Below the pieces are notes generated by a model that was not told the origin of the DNA, searched no databases, and saw only the letters and a program-made list of their open reading frames with translations. A program made the translations under genes and the position numbers. From Geobacillus thermodenitrificans subsp. thermodenitrificans DSM 465 (GTDB lineage Bacteria; Bacillota; Bacilli; Bacillales; Anoxybacillaceae), in NCBI RefSeq assembly GCF_000496575.1, contig NZ_AYKT01000015.1, positions 1 to 64,000 of the forward strand: 64,000 nt of DNA, written 5' to 3'. Below are positions 10,480 to 26,265 of the stretch, piece after piece. Positions within the stretch are counted from its first letter, which is position 1; every line of letters starts with the position of its first letter.

Positions 10480-11070
10480 AGCGGTTGGCCGTGTTTGCTT
10501 CTGGAAGCGGAACGAATTTTCAGGCGATCGTCGATGCTGTGAAGCGCGGTGAGTTGCCGGCCGATCTTGCCCTTCTTGTGTGCGACCGTCCAGGTGCGAA
10601 GGTGATCGAACGAGCAGCACGCGAAAATGTGCCGACGTTCGTGTTTTCTCCAAAAGACTATCCGTCCAAAGCGGCGTTTGAGAGCAGGATTTTGCGTGAA
10701 TTAAGCGAACGTCAAATTGAGTGGATCGCGTTAGCTGGCTATATGCGCTTAATTGGACCGACATTGCTTTCCGCTTATGAAGGGAAAATCGTCAACATTC
10801 ATCCGTCGCTATTGCCGGCGTTTCCGGGTAAAGACGCCATTGGCCAAGCGTATCGGGATGGCGTTTTGGAAACAGGCGTCACCATCCATTATGTTGATGA
10901 AGGGATGGACACCGGGCCGGTCATCGCCCAGCGCGCTGTCCCGGTTGTACCCGGCGAACCGATCGAAGCGCTTGAGGCACGCATCCATGCGGTTGAACAT
11001 GAGTTATACCCGGCGGTGTTGCGCATGCTGTTAGGGGAAACGGAACAACAAGAAGAAAGGATCGAGAAGA

Positions 11071-13989
<2,919 letters not shown>

Positions 13990-14008
13990 CATTCACTCCT
14001 TTGTATCG

Positions 14009-14042
14009 AAGGTGTCCCAACCAAACGTGGGACACCTTTTTT
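14009..14042 (+). terminator. pur operon terminator
   Basis: AAGGTGTCCCA (14009-14019) pairs perfectly with TGGGACACCTT (14028-14038), with an 8-base loop and TTTTTT following. It is the end of the purine operon transcript. Confidence 0.88.
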
Positions 14043-14144
14043 GATGAAACGAAGCGACTCAGCCGAGCGGGAACATAACGATTCGTTCAGCGTTGTTCGA
14101 AGGGAGTTCTTTATGTCCCGACAGAGCTGGACGCCGATTTATGG

Positions 14145-14390
14145 TTATGTCGGATTGACGACGGTTTCTTTTTGTTCATTAAGCAGCCGCTCGCGCTGCA
14201 TATTCTCGAACAAGGCTGTTACCGGACAAAACCGGGTAATCCCTTCGCCGACTTTCATGGCTCCAAGCAAGATGGCAAGCAAATACGATGTGCACCACGG
14301 CCGCCGGGCGAACCGAGCTGTCGCCCATGCAACGACAGTTAAGCCAAACGTAATGCGGATCAGCGCGTTCACAATGCCGATATTCGCCAT
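14145..14390 (-). CDS. DUF2892 (YgaP-type) two-helix membrane protein
   Basis: 81 residues. The opening N-I-G-I-V-N-A-L-I-R-I-T-F-G-L matches the DUF2892/YgaP transmembrane family, in which an N-terminal N-x-G...R-x-x-x-G segment is followed by two membrane helices; the second helix here is Y-L-L-A-I-L-L-G-A and then the conserved C-P-V-T-A-L-F segment. The frame extends six codons further, but the ATG at 14390 has the right distance (8 bases) from GAGGAGGG. Function of stand-alone members is unknown; the family sometimes sits beside rhodanese genes, which are absent here. Confidence 0.7.
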   Translation of the reverse strand: MANIGIVNALIRITFGLTVVAWATARFARRPWCTSYLLAILLGAMKVGEGITRFCPVTALFENMQRERLLNEQKETVVNPT

Positions 14391-14484
14391 TGGCATGTCC
14401 CTCCTCATATTTTTATTGTGAAAATCGCTTTCGTGCGTTAAAATGATTATATGGAACGATTAGGAAACAAGGGACGGGGTGTCA

Positions 14485-16230
14485 ATGGGCGAACAACGCT
14501 ACCGATGGAAGAGCAGTGAATTGCGCGAACAAGCAGCGGTGATTGATGGCAAACGATCGCCGACAAAAGTATTGGTGAACGCAACGTATTTGCATTCTTA
14601 TTTCCGTGAATGGGTAAAAGGGAATATATGGATACATGGCGACCGTATTGTGTACGCCGGAGAGCGGCTTCCTGATCGCATCGATGAGTCATGCGAAATC
14701 ATCGACTGCCGTGGGTATGTGCTCGTCCCCGGCTACATTGAGCCGCATGTTCATCCATTTCAATTATATAATCCCCATTCATTTGCACGTTATGCAGCAA
14801 CGTACGGGACGACGACGCTGCTCAACGATAATTTATTTTTCCTTTTGCAGCTTGACGATGAAGAGGCGCTTTTATTTTTGCAAGAAATGAATGCGCTTCC
14901 AACATCCATGTATTGGTGGTGCCGATTTGACGGGCAAACGGAGCTAGAGCGCGAAGATGAGCAGATATCGAACGCCCGGATCAAACGGTGGTTGGATCAA
15001 GAAACGGTCCTTCAAGGCGGTGAGCTGACGTCATGGCCTAAGCTCGCAAGTGGCGACGATATCGTCCTTTACTGGATGCAAGAGGCGAAACGGCGGCGCC
15101 GTAAAATCGAGGGGCACTTTCCCGGTGCTTCAGAGAAAACGCTGGTGAAAATGGCGCTGTTTGGTGTAGACGGAGATCATGAGGCGATGACAGGAAAAGA
15201 AGTGCGTCTTCGCCTTTGGCACGGCTATACAGTCACGCTTCGCCATTCATCGATCCGTCCGGATTTGCCGGTGCTGCTTGAGGAAATGAAAGCGCTTGGC
15301 ATTCGGTATTATGACAAGTGCTTATTGACGACCGACGGCTCGCCACCGGCCTTTTATGAAAACGGGGTAATGGATCAGCTGCTTCGCATCGTCATCGAGC
15401 ATGGTGTGCCAGTTATCGATGCATACGCCATGGCGACGATTAATGCCGCCCGTCATTACGGCATTGAGCATCTTCACGGCAGCATCGCTACCGGCCGGAT
15501 CGCGCACATCAACTTCTTGCGTTCGGCCCATGATCCAACGCCAGTACAGGTGCTCGCCAAGGGCGAATGGGTGAAGCGGGAAGGGGATTCGTCAGGCTCA
15601 TGGCCGGCGCTGAAGTGGGAACAGTTTGGCATTCGTCCGCTTTCAGTGTCATGGGAGCTTGAATGGGACGATTTGCAATTTTCGATGCCGATGGGGTTGC
15701 GACTGGAAAATGCGGTGATTGTAAAGCCGTACTCCGTGTCGATTGATACGTCGCGCGACCGTTTAGGGCATGATCATGACGAATGCTTTTTAATGCTGCT
15801 TGACCGAAACGGCTGCTGGCGCGTCAACACAATGCTCAAAGGATTTTCATCAGCGCTCGGCGGGCTGGCGAGTTCGTATTCGAACACTGGCGATTTCATC
15901 TTAATTGGCAAACATAAAGAAGATATGATGCTTGCCTTCCGACGGATGAAGGATATCGGCGGCGGCATCGTACTCGTGGAGGACGGAAACGTTTTATTTG
16001 AGCTTCCGCTTCCGCTTAGCGGCATGACGTCTACCTTGGAGATGGAAACATTAATCAATGAGGAAAAGACATTTGTCCGCCTTTTGCGGGAGCGCGGGTA
16101 TTATTTTGAGGATCCGGTATACTCGTTGTTCTTTTTACAGTCGACCCATTTGCCATACGTGCGCATCACCCAGCGCGGCATTTATGATGTCATGCACAAA
16201 ACGGTACTCTTTCCTTCGATAATGCGGTAA
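14485..16230 (+). CDS. yerA: Adenine deaminase-like amidohydrolase YerA
   Basis: About 581 residues. Member of the amidohydrolase superfamily related to adenine deaminase (adenine to hypoxanthine plus ammonia); Bacillus YerA is the orthologue by position and length and its substrate is not established to my knowledge. Metal-binding H-x-H is seen in E-P-H-V-H-P-F near residue 92; later conserved residues include L-T-T-D-G-S-P (metal/catalytic Asp) and N-A-A-R-H-Y-G. The last third (from about residue 390) is the C-terminal domain typical of Ade enzymes. I use the ATG at 14485 after GGGACGGGG; a GTG two codons earlier is possible. It directly follows the purine operon, fitting a purine-salvage role. 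Confidence 0.85.
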   Translation: MGEQRYRWKSSELREQAAVIDGKRSPTKVLVNATYLHSYFREWVKGNIWIHGDRIVYAGERLPDRIDESCEIIDCRGYVLVPGYIEPHVHPFQLYNPHSFARYAATYGTTTLLNDNLFFLLQLDDEEALLFLQEMNALPTSMYWWCRFDGQTELEREDEQISNARIKRWLDQETVLQGGELTSWPKLASGDDIVLYWMQEAKRRRRKIEGHFPGASEKTLVKMALFGVDGDHEAMTGKEVRLRLWHGYTVTLRHSSIRPDLPVLLEEMKALGIRYYDKCLLTTDGSPPAFYENGVMDQLLRIVIEHGVPVIDAYAMATINAARHYGIEHLHGSIATGRIAHINFLRSAHDPTPVQVLAKGEWVKREGDSSGSWPALKWEQFGIRPLSVSWELEWDDLQFSMPMGLRLENAVIVKPYSVSIDTSRDRLGHDHDECFLMLLDRNGCWRVNTMLKGFSSALGGLASSYSNTGDFILIGKHKEDMMLAFRRMKDIGGGIVLVEDGNVLFELPLPLSGMTSTLEMETLINEEKTFVRLLRERGYYFEDPVYSLFFLQSTHLPYVRITQRGIYDVMHKTVLFPSIMR

Positions 16231-16249
16231 AATAAAAAAGGAAAAGGTT

Positions 16250-17269
16250 GTGTGTCCATTGAAACATTGGCTGTTTGTCATCAGTTGCGCAGTGCTGTTA
16301 CTAGGCGGCTGCACCGCCAAAAGCGAGCCGAAACCAACTGAACCGGCCAAGCCGAGTCCGGAGCAGCCATCCGAGTCTCCGGCAGAGGAGAAACAAATGT
16401 TTCCGCTGACCGGATTGCCAACGGAAGGAGATATCGATCAGCGGGTCGTCAGCGTGATGATCAACAACCATCCGAAGGCGCGTCCGCAGTCAGGCCTCCA
16501 TCAGGCCGATATCGTATATGAGGTACTTGCCGAGGGGGACATCACCCGCTTTTTAGCGCTGTATCAAAGCGAGTTGCCTGAACGGGTTGGGCCGGTGCGG
16601 AGTGCACGTGAGTATTATATTGACTTGAGCGACGGCTACCATGCGCTTTACGTCTGCCACGGCTGGAGCCCGGAGGCAAAAACGCGGCTCGAGCAGGGGA
16701 ACACCGATTATTTGAACGGGCTGTTTTACGACGGAACACTGTTTCAGCGCGTCTCATTCCGCAAGGCGCCGCACAACTCATACATTACATTTGCCAACAT
16801 TGAAAAAGGGGCCGAACAAAACGGATACGTATGGACAGATGATATTGACCCGTTGCTGTTTCGCGACGATGAGCCGAGCGGAGAGCAGGTCGAGACGGTT
16901 CGTATTACCTATTCACATCGTGCGTATGCCCAAGTGGAATACCGATATGCACCGGAACAAAAAGGGTATTACCGATACAGCGGTGGTGAGCAAACGGTGG
17001 ATTACGATACACATGAACCCGTCGTGGTGCAAAACGTTATGATCATCGCCGCTCGCCATCAAGTGATCGACAGCTACGGACGACGTGACATTGATTTCAC
17101 TTCCGGTGGTCAGGGCTACTTGTTACAAAACGGCGTTATGCAGCCGATCGAATGGAAAAACGTCGATGGTCGGCTGTTGCCGTACCGCGACGGGGTTCCG
17201 GTCGGATTCGTGCCAGGAAAGACATGGATTAACATCGTTCCCGAACTGACGATTGTGGAATCAAAATAA
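16250..17269 (+). CDS. yerB: DUF3048 lipoprotein YerB
   Basis: 339 residues. Signal peptide with lipobox L-L-G-G-C (Cys21), then a proline/glutamate-rich linker (about residues 22-50) and a DUF3048 domain: the N-N-H-P-K-A-R-P-Q-S-G segment and G-P-V-R-S-A-R are recognisable. It should be a membrane-anchored outer-face protein; function unknown. The start is either the GTG used here or the TTG three codons on (both follow an AAAAAGGAAAAGG stretch). In Bacillus it lies directly before yerC; here a decayed insertion element separates them. Confidence 0.85.
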   Translation: MCPLKHWLFVISCAVLLLGGCTAKSEPKPTEPAKPSPEQPSESPAEEKQMFPLTGLPTEGDIDQRVVSVMINNHPKARPQSGLHQADIVYEVLAEGDITRFLALYQSELPERVGPVRSAREYYIDLSDGYHALYVCHGWSPEAKTRLEQGNTDYLNGLFYDGTLFQRVSFRKAPHNSYITFANIEKGAEQNGYVWTDDIDPLLFRDDEPSGEQVETVRITYSHRAYAQVEYRYAPEQKGYYRYSGGEQTVDYDTHEPVVVQNVMIIAARHQVIDSYGRRDIDFTSGGQGYLLQNGVMQPIEWKNVDGRLLPYRDGVPVGFVPGKTWINIVPELTIVESK

Positions 17270-17431
17270 CAAAAAGTTGGATCAGACTGAAAACAATGGG
17301 CGAGGAACACGTCCTGAGTCGGCTTTCGGTGAAAGAGACACGGCCGCCCGACGGAGGGGACGTCCTCGTCCCAATGCAAGGGAAATGTAATAATATCTCC
17401 TGTATGTTTATCATTTTCTGTCAATAGGAAG

Positions 17432-18674
17432 ATGATTCGAACGTATAAAGTCATGTTTCTGCTAAACAAAACAATTGGAATGCGCAGATGTCGCCAGATG
17501 GGCATACAACTTTTGCTTTATCGGAGGAACAAAAACATTACCAACAAGGTAGAACGTTTCTTGGTGATGAGGACATTTGAAAACGAATGACCCGACTCAA
17601 ACAAGCGAAGGAATGTGCATGGCTCCGTCAATATTCAAGCAACATGAGGAAGCAGGGCAGCAAAGATGCGGCGACCGCCTACAAACACTTCTTTGGTAGG
17701 GGAGCGAAACATCCCAAATTCAAGAAGAAAAACAAACAAAGCAGCGGCTGATCAAGACACAGACATAATCACAAACAACCACGTCAAATGAGAGGAACAA
17801 ATGTCTCCGAAGAAGTGAACGAACAAAAAGTTCGCTTAGATTCGGTTGGCGAAACGAGAAAGAATTTCGCAATACGAATCCGCGAACAGTGTTTGATAGA
17901 TTGAAGAGATTTTTACGATTAGCGTGGAAGAAACCTAATAAAACACACCAACCATGTAGCGATGGAATCGAAATGGATTTCACTGCAGGTAGCAATGGGA
18001 TGGTGTTTCCAAAGATCCATCAATCCACAAAGGCCACAAAGAGTGAAAAACGAATGAAGCGATAGCAAAGGAAGCTGTCGCGGAAATATGAAAGATAAAA
18101 TTCAACAAGAAGGAGGTGCAATCCGTTACAGAAAACCGAAACACATAAAAACCTGACTTCCTTGTTCAGAAAGAGCGAAGAAGGCGGAAACAGATCCGAC
18201 ACAATGCCATCCACGTTAGCGAAAGCTAGGCTAGCGCATGTGGTCATGGAAGAATGGAACATAAGCGGATGCTGGAAAACAAGAAGTTGTCGGTATCCAT
18301 TTGGACAGGCATTCCATTAGTTCAAACGACCAAATGGATACAAGTACGAATGGAACAGTATCCCTTTTCTGCTTGTCGGCTGCTTTGATCCGTCATCGAG
18401 AACATGCAGTCACTGCAGGGGTGTCAAAGTGAAGTAGTTTCTGTCTGAAAGAGTCTTTCGGTGCGATGATTGCGGATACGAAATCGACAAGGATTCAACG
18501 CAAATAGAAACTGAAAAAATGAGTGGAATCGATCACTGAGCACCGAACGTGGGTTGATTCATTGAGTGAGGAGTTGAAGCCTTCGGAGCGTCGCACCCAC
18601 GAGAGTCGTTTCGGCAACATCGGGGCCATGAACAAGGAAGGAATAGAAGGGTTATACGTTTTCTGTAACGGAAA
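17432..18674 (+). pseudogene. tnpB: Decayed IS200/IS605-family tnpB (RNA-guided nuclease) remnant
   Basis: No intact frame, but pieces in different frames line up in order with TnpB. They are the start M-I-R-T-Y-K-V-M (17432), then R-W-A-Y-N in another frame, L-K-Q-A-K-E-C-A-W-L-R-Q-Y-S with A-Y-K-H-F-F and H-P-K-F-K-K-K (17588-17750), and M-L-E-N-K-K-L-S-V-S-I near 18270. Further on come F-D-P-S-S-R-T-C-S-H-C (first half of the zinc finger, about 18390), C-D-D-C-G-Y-E-I-D-K-D (second half and the D-R-D-like catalytic site, about 18465), and a C-terminal K-P-S-E-R-R-T-H-E / M-N-K-E-G tail. Many stops and frameshifts make it inactive. It separates yerB from yerC, which are neighbours in Bacillus, so it marks an old insertion ending at or just before the yerC start codon. 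Confidence 0.8.
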
Positions 18675-18679
18675 CAAGC

Positions 18680-18997
18680 ATGCAAATCGATAAACTGCGC
18701 GGCAAAGAGCTCGATCAACTGTTTAAAGCCATTTTGTCGCTGCGCGATATAGAGGAGTGCTACCGATTTTTCGATGATTTATGCACGGTGAATGAAATCC
18801 AAGCACTCGCTCAGCGCCTTGAGGTGGCGCGCATGTTGCGCGAAGGGTATACGTACCATAAAATCGAAACGGAAACCGGGGCGAGCACAGCGACGATTTC
18901 GCGCGTTAAGCGATGCCTCAATTACGGCAATGACGCGTACGCGATGGCACTTGACCGCATTAAAGAAGAAGAACGCCAGGCGGCTAACGAAGCATAA
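18680..18997 (+). CDS. yerC: YerC/TrpR-superfamily DNA-binding protein
   Basis: 105 residues. Helix-turn-helix protein of the YerC/YecD family within the TrpR superfamily: L-A-Q-R-L-E-V-A-R-M-L-R-E-G followed by Y-x-x-I-x-x-x-T-G-A-S-T-A-T-I-S-R-V-K-R-C-L is the DNA-reading element. Nearly identical to Bacillus YerC as I remember it. The ribosome site is poor, because the upstream sequence is now the end of the tnpB remnant rather than the native leader; the insertion may have cost it its original promoter. Confidence 0.9.
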   Translation: MQIDKLRGKELDQLFKAILSLRDIEECYRFFDDLCTVNEIQALAQRLEVARMLREGYTYHKIETETGASTATISRVKRCLNYGNDAYAMALDRIKEEERQAANEA

Positions 18998-19010
18998 CGC
19001 TTGGTGCTGC

Positions 19011-19051
19011 AAGGAGATTCCTTCCATCGGAAAAGGAACTCCTTTTCTTTT
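19011..19051 (+). terminator. Terminator after yerC, with pcrB promoter region
   Basis: AAGGAG(A)TTCCTT pairs with AAGGAACTCCTT (one bulged base), followed by TTCTTTTTG. A TATAAT (19063-19068) just downstream is a possible -10 element for pcrB, without a clear -35. Confidence 0.7.
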
Positions 19052-19102
19052 TGCGGATTTGTTATAATGGAACAATGGAGTAATGAGTGGAGGGATATTG
19101 TC

Positions 19103-19822
19103 ATGGAAGAGATTCGCGCTTGGCGCCATGTGTTTAAACTAGACCCGAACAAGCCGATCGATGATGAGCGCCTTGAGCGCCTTTGTGAGTCTGGAACGGA
19201 TGCTGTCATCGTTGGTGGAACGGATGGGGTGACGCTCGATGGTGTGCTCGATTTATTGGCTCGCATCCGTCGCTTCTCGGTGCCATGCGCGCTCGAAGTG
19301 ACCAATATAGAAGCGTTGACGCCGGGATTTGATGCGTATCTCATCCCGATGGTGTTAAACAGTTGCCGTGTCGATTGGGTGATCAGCCGTCATCATGAGG
19401 CGGTGAAACAGTATGGCGATGTCATGAACTGGGATGAGATTTTCGCTGAGGGCTATTGCATTTTAAATGGAGAATGCAAAGCGGCAAAGCTGACAGAGGC
19501 TAATACAGCGCTCGATGACGATGATGTCGTGGCGTATGCTCGCCTCGCTGAGCATCTGTATAAGCTGCCGATCTTTTATCTTGAATATAGCGGTACGTAC
19601 GGCAATCCGTCGTTAGTGGAAAAAGTGAAACGGGCGCTCAGCCGAACACAGCTCGTGTACGGCGGCGGCATCATGACGCCAGAACAAGCGGCCGAAATGG
19701 CTCGCTATGCCGATACGGTCGTCGTCGGCAACGCCGTTTACGATTCGTTTGAAAGCGCGTTGGCAACGGTGGAGGCGGTTAAGCGGATCGATGGCGAAAA
19801 TGAGATCAGTGGTGTAAAATAG
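19103..19822 (+). CDS. pcrB: Heptaprenylglyceryl phosphate synthase PcrB
   Basis: 239 residues. TIM-barrel prenyltransferase that joins heptaprenyl diphosphate to sn-glycerol-1-phosphate, an archaeal-type ether lipid precursor made by Bacillales. Motifs: D-P-N-K-P near residue 15, [21 protein letters not shown] and the phosphate-binding V-Y-G-G-G-I. The frame is open further upstream (to 19001) but the ATG at 19103 follows GTGGAGGG at 8 bases and gives the family N-terminus. First gene of the pcrB-pcrA-ligA-camS run, 28 bases before pcrA. Confidence 0.95.
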   Translation: MEEIRAWRHVFKLDPNKPIDDERLERLCESGTDAVIVGGTDGVTLDGVLDLLARIRRFSVPCALEVTNIEALTPGFDAYLIPMVLNSCRVDWVISRHHEAVKQYGDVMNWDEIFAEGYCILNGECKAAKLTEANTALDDDDVVAYARLAEHLYKLPIFYLEYSGTYGNPSLVEKVKRALSRTQLVYGGGIMTPEQAAEMARYADTVVVGNAVYDSFESALATVEAVKRIDGENEISGVK

Positions 19823-19850
19823 AACATATGTTTTATTGGTGGTGGAAACG

Positions 19851-22025
19851 ATGAATTTTTTATCTGAAAAGTTGCTCGCTCATTTAAACAAGGAGCAGCA
19901 GGAGGCGGTCAAAACGACGGAAGGTCCGCTGCTCATTATGGCTGGGGCCGGCAGCGGGAAAACGCGTGTGTTGACACACCGAATCGCCTATTTAATGGCG
20001 GAAAAGCATGTTGCGCCGTGGAACATTTTAGCTATTACGTTTACGAACAAGGCGGCGCGCGAAATGCGAGAGCGTGTGCAGGCGCTCTTAGGTGGAGCGG
20101 CGGAAGACGTTTGGATTTCAACATTCCATTCGATGTGTGTCCGCATTTTACGCCGCGACATTGATCGCATCGGCATTAACCGCAATTTTTCGATCCTCGA
20201 TCCAACCGACCAGCTTTCGGTGATCAAAGCAATTTTAAAAGAAAAGAACATCGATCCGAAAAAATTTGAGCCGCGGACGATTTTGGGCACGATTAGCGGG
20301 GCAAAAAACGATTTGCTCACGCCGGAGCAATTTGCGAAACGGGCGTCGACGTATTACGAAAAAATCGTCAGCGATGTGTATCAAGAATACCAGCAACGTC
20401 TTCTCCGCAATCATTCGCTTGACTTTGATGATTTGATCATGACGACGCTTCAGCTGTTTGACCGCGTGCCGGATGTGCTTCAATATTACCAATATAAATT
20501 CCAGTACATTCACATTGATGAGTATCAAGATACGAACCGTGCTCAATACACACTCGTGAAAAAACTTGCCGAACGGTTCCAAAACATTTGTGCCGTCGGA
20601 GACGCTGACCAGTCGATTTATCGGTGGCGCGGGGCAGATATCCAAAACATTTTATCGTTTGAGCGCGATTACCCGAACGCGAAAGTGATTTTACTCGAAC
20701 AAAACTACCGTTCGACAAAGCGGATTTTACAAGCGGCGAACGAAGTGATCGAGCATAACGTCAACCGGAAGCCGAAACGGCTTTGGACAGAAAATCCGGA
20801 AGGGAAGCCAATCACCTATTACGAAGCGATGAACGAAGCAGATGAAGCGCAGTTTGTCGCTGGTCGCATTCAAGAGGCGATTGAGAGCGGGGCTCGCTGC
20901 TACAGTGATTTTGCGGTGTTATACCGCACGAACGCCCAGTCGCGTGTCATTGAGGAAATGTTGTTAAAAGCGAACATTCCGTACCAAATCGTCGGTGGCT
21001 TAAAGTTCTATGACCGGAAAGAAATTAAAGATATCCTTGCGTATTTGCGTGTCATTGCCAATCCGGATGACGATTTAAGTTTGCTTCGTATCATTAACGT
21101 GCCGAAGCGCGGCATTGGGGCCTCGACGATCGACAAACTCGTCCGCTATGCGGCTGAGCATGAGCTGTCGCTGTTTGAAGCGCTTGGGGAGCTCGAGATG
21201 ATCGGCCTGAGCGCTAAGGCGACCGGGGCGCTCGCGGCGTTCCGCGGCCAGCTCGAGCAATGGACACAGCTGCAAGAATACGTCTCCGTTACCGAACTTG
21301 TTGAAGAAGTGCTCGACAAATCCGGCTATCGCGACATGCTGAAGGCGGAGCGGACGATTGAGGCACAAAGCCGCCTCGAGAACCTTGATGAGTTTCTATC
21401 GGTGACAAAGCATTTTGAAAACGCAAGTGATGATAAATCGCTCATCGCCTTTTTAACTGACTTGGCGCTTATCTCTGATTTGGACGAGCTAAACGGCAAC
21501 GACCAAACGGAAGAGGGGGATGCGGTCGTTTTAATGACGCTTCACGCCGCCAAAGGGCTCGAGTTTCCGGTCGTCTTTTTGATTGGTATGGAGGAAGGCA
21601 TCTTTCCACACAACCGTTCGCTCGATGACGAAGATGAGATGGAAGAAGAGCGGCGGCTGGCGTACGTCGGCATCACCCGCGCGGAAGAAGAACTTGTGTT
21701 AACAAGCGCACAAATGCGGACGTTGTTTGGCAACATTCAAATGAACCCGCCGTCGCGCTTTTTAAATGAAATTCCGGCGCATTTGCTCGAGACGGTTTCG
21801 CGCCGTCAAATGACCGCTTCACGTCCGGTCGTTTCACGCCCACAGGTAAACGGTGCTGTTGGGGTGTGGAAAGTTGGTGACCGGGCGAATCACCGGAAAT
21901 GGGGAATCGGCACGGTCGTCAGTGTCCGCGGTGAAGGCGACGACCAAGAACTCGATATCGCTTTTCCGAGTCCGATCGGAATTAAGCGGCTGCTCGCTAA
22001 ATTTGCGCCGATTGAGAAAGTGTAA
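19851..22025 (+). CDS. pcrA: ATP-dependent 3'-5' DNA helicase PcrA
   Basis: 724 residues, exactly the length of the crystallised Geobacillus PcrA, with almost the same sequence as I recall it. SF1A helicase acting in plasmid rolling-circle replication, nucleotide excision repair and removal of RecA filaments. Motifs in order: Walker A A-G-A-G-S-G-K-T (about residues 32-39), I-T-F-T-N-K-A-A (Ia), D-E-Y-Q-D-T (II), Q-S-I-Y-R-W-R-G-A (III), Q-N-Y-R-S (IV), [10 protein letters not shown] (V), A-Y-V-G-I-T-R-A (VI), and a C-terminal RNA-polymerase-binding Tudor-like domain. Start is the ATG after GGTGGTGGAAACG; five further codons upstream are open but lack a ribosome site. Confidence 0.98.
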   Translation: MNFLSEKLLAHLNKEQQEAVKTTEGPLLIMAGAGSGKTRVLTHRIAYLMAEKHVAPWNILAITFTNKAAREMRERVQALLGGAAEDVWISTFHSMCVRILRRDIDRIGINRNFSILDPTDQLSVIKAILKEKNIDPKKFEPRTILGTISGAKNDLLTPEQFAKRASTYYEKIVSDVYQEYQQRLLRNHSLDFDDLIMTTLQLFDRVPDVLQYYQYKFQYIHIDEYQDTNRAQYTLVKKLAERFQNICAVGDADQSIYRWRGADIQNILSFERDYPNAKVILLEQNYRSTKRILQAANEVIEHNVNRKPKRLWTENPEGKPITYYEAMNEADEAQFVAGRIQEAIESGARCYSDFAVLYRTNAQSRVIEEMLLKANIPYQIVGGLKFYDRKEIKDILAYLRVIANPDDDLSLLRIINVPKRGIGASTIDKLVRYAAEHELSLFEALGELEMIGLSAKATGALAAFRGQLEQWTQLQEYVSVTELVEEVLDKSGYRDMLKAERTIEAQSRLENLDEFLSVTKHFENASDDKSLIAFLTDLALISDLDELNGNDQTEEGDAVVLMTLHAAKGLEFPVVFLIGMEEGIFPHNRSLDDEDEMEEERRLAYVGITRAEEELVLTSAQMRTLFGNIQMNPPSRFLNEIPAHLLETVSRRQMTASRPVVSRPQVNGAVGVWKVGDRANHRKWGIGTVVSVRGEGDDQELDIAFPSPIGIKRLLAKFAPIEKV

Positions 22026-25279
<3,254 letters not shown>

Positions 25280-25297
25280 CGAACCAACCATGGCACG

Positions 25298-25332
25298 ACA
25301 TCCTCTCCAGATCAGCTGGGGAGGATGTTTTG
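25298..25332 (+). terminator. camS terminator
   Basis: ACATCCTCTCCAG (25298-25310) pairs with CTGGGGAGGATGT (25316-25328) with one G-U pair and a 5-base loop, followed by TTTGTT. Confidence 0.8.
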
Positions 25333-25678
25333 TTCATGTGAAGTTTTCGGATGATTGCTCAGGAACAGGGTGTGGCTTATTTAGCCGATAAACGATTCGA
25401 AACGGCTAAGGGGCTTTAGGTATGTGGGAATGGCTGAGCGGTATCATGCAATAGTTCTGTTCCATCACGGTGTGATCCAATCCCGTCGCTTACCGATTGC
25501 GACGAATATGGGAGAAATTAGTGGAATTGGCACTTGGTTGGATGGATGACCGGTTGGTAAAATGATGGTTAGAAGACGGTTTTTGGCATTGGAAGGCAAC
25601 AGCTGCCTTTGTCATGCTTGTATTAAAAAGGGGCGATCGCTTGTCCCGAAAATACGCGGGTAAAGGTGTGGATACAAG
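25333..25678 (+). other. Gene-free stretch with a possible decayed ORF
   Basis: About 345 bases without a gene. In one plus-strand frame from about 25505 a protein-like stretch can be read (E-L-V-E-L-A-L-G-W-M-D-D-R-L-V-K, a TGA, then W-L-E-D-G-F-W-H-W-K-A-T-A-A-F-V-M-L-V-L-K-R). It is interrupted by a stop and has no start. It looks like the tail of a lost gene, but I do not recognise the family. Confidence 0.35.
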
Positions 25679-26239
25679 ATGAAAGCAATTTGTGTATTTT
25701 GTGGATCAAGCTATGGACAGAACAGCAAATATAAAGAAGCAGCGCAGGAGCTTGGGATGTTTTTAGCTCGCCGCGGCATTACGCTGATTTACGGCGGAGG
25801 AAAGGCTGGGCTGATGGGAGAGGTGGCCGAGGCAGTGCTAGGCCATCAAGGGCATGTCGTCGGGATCATTCCACAGTTTTTGAAAGATCGAGAAGTAGCT
25901 CATGATCGGTTGAGCGAGTTGGTCGTCGTCGATACAATGCATACGCGCAAGGCGAAAATGAACGAAGCAGCCGACGGGTTTATCGCCCTGCCTGGAGGAT
26001 ATGGAACGTACGAAGAGCTGTTTGAAGTGCTGTCGTGGTCGCGTGTCGGCCTTCACCAAAAACCGATCGGCCTGCTCAATGTGGACGGCTTTTTTGACCC
26101 GCTCCTCGACTTGCTTCGGCACACGGTTCAACAAGGATTTGCCGCCCCACAAGATCTCGAGCTGATCGTGAGTGCCGGGGATGTTCCGACGCTATATGAG
26201 CAGATGAGCATGTTCCGCCATCGTCGCGGGCAGCGATGA
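25679..26239 (+). CDS. LOG-family protein (nucleoside 5'-monophosphate phosphoribohydrolase)
   Basis: 186 residues. Lysine-decarboxylase-like fold (TIGR00730/LOG): the family hydrolyses AMP or cytokinin riboside monophosphates to the free base and ribose 5-phosphate. The signature L-P-G-G-Y-G-T-Y-E-E is at about residues 104-113, together with V-F-C-G-S-S at the N-terminus and Y-G-G-G-K-A-G-L-M-G in the phosphate-binding loop. Older annotation as lysine decarboxylase should be ignored. Bacillus YvdD is the likely orthologue. The ribosome site is weak (AAAGGTGTGGATACAAG). Confidence 0.85.
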   Translation: MKAICVFCGSSYGQNSKYKEAAQELGMFLARRGITLIYGGGKAGLMGEVAEAVLGHQGHVVGIIPQFLKDREVAHDRLSELVVVDTMHTRKAKMNEAADGFIALPGGYGTYEELFEVLSWSRVGLHQKPIGLLNVDGFFDPLLDLLRHTVQQGFAAPQDLELIVSAGDVPTLYEQMSMFRHRRGQR

Positions 26240-26265
26240 TGGCGGGGTGGTTTGCCGCTAAGTCT

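Noticed and set aside
10102-10764. 220-codon minus-strand frame opposite purM/purN
   Set aside because: Antisense to two conserved genes and no motif.
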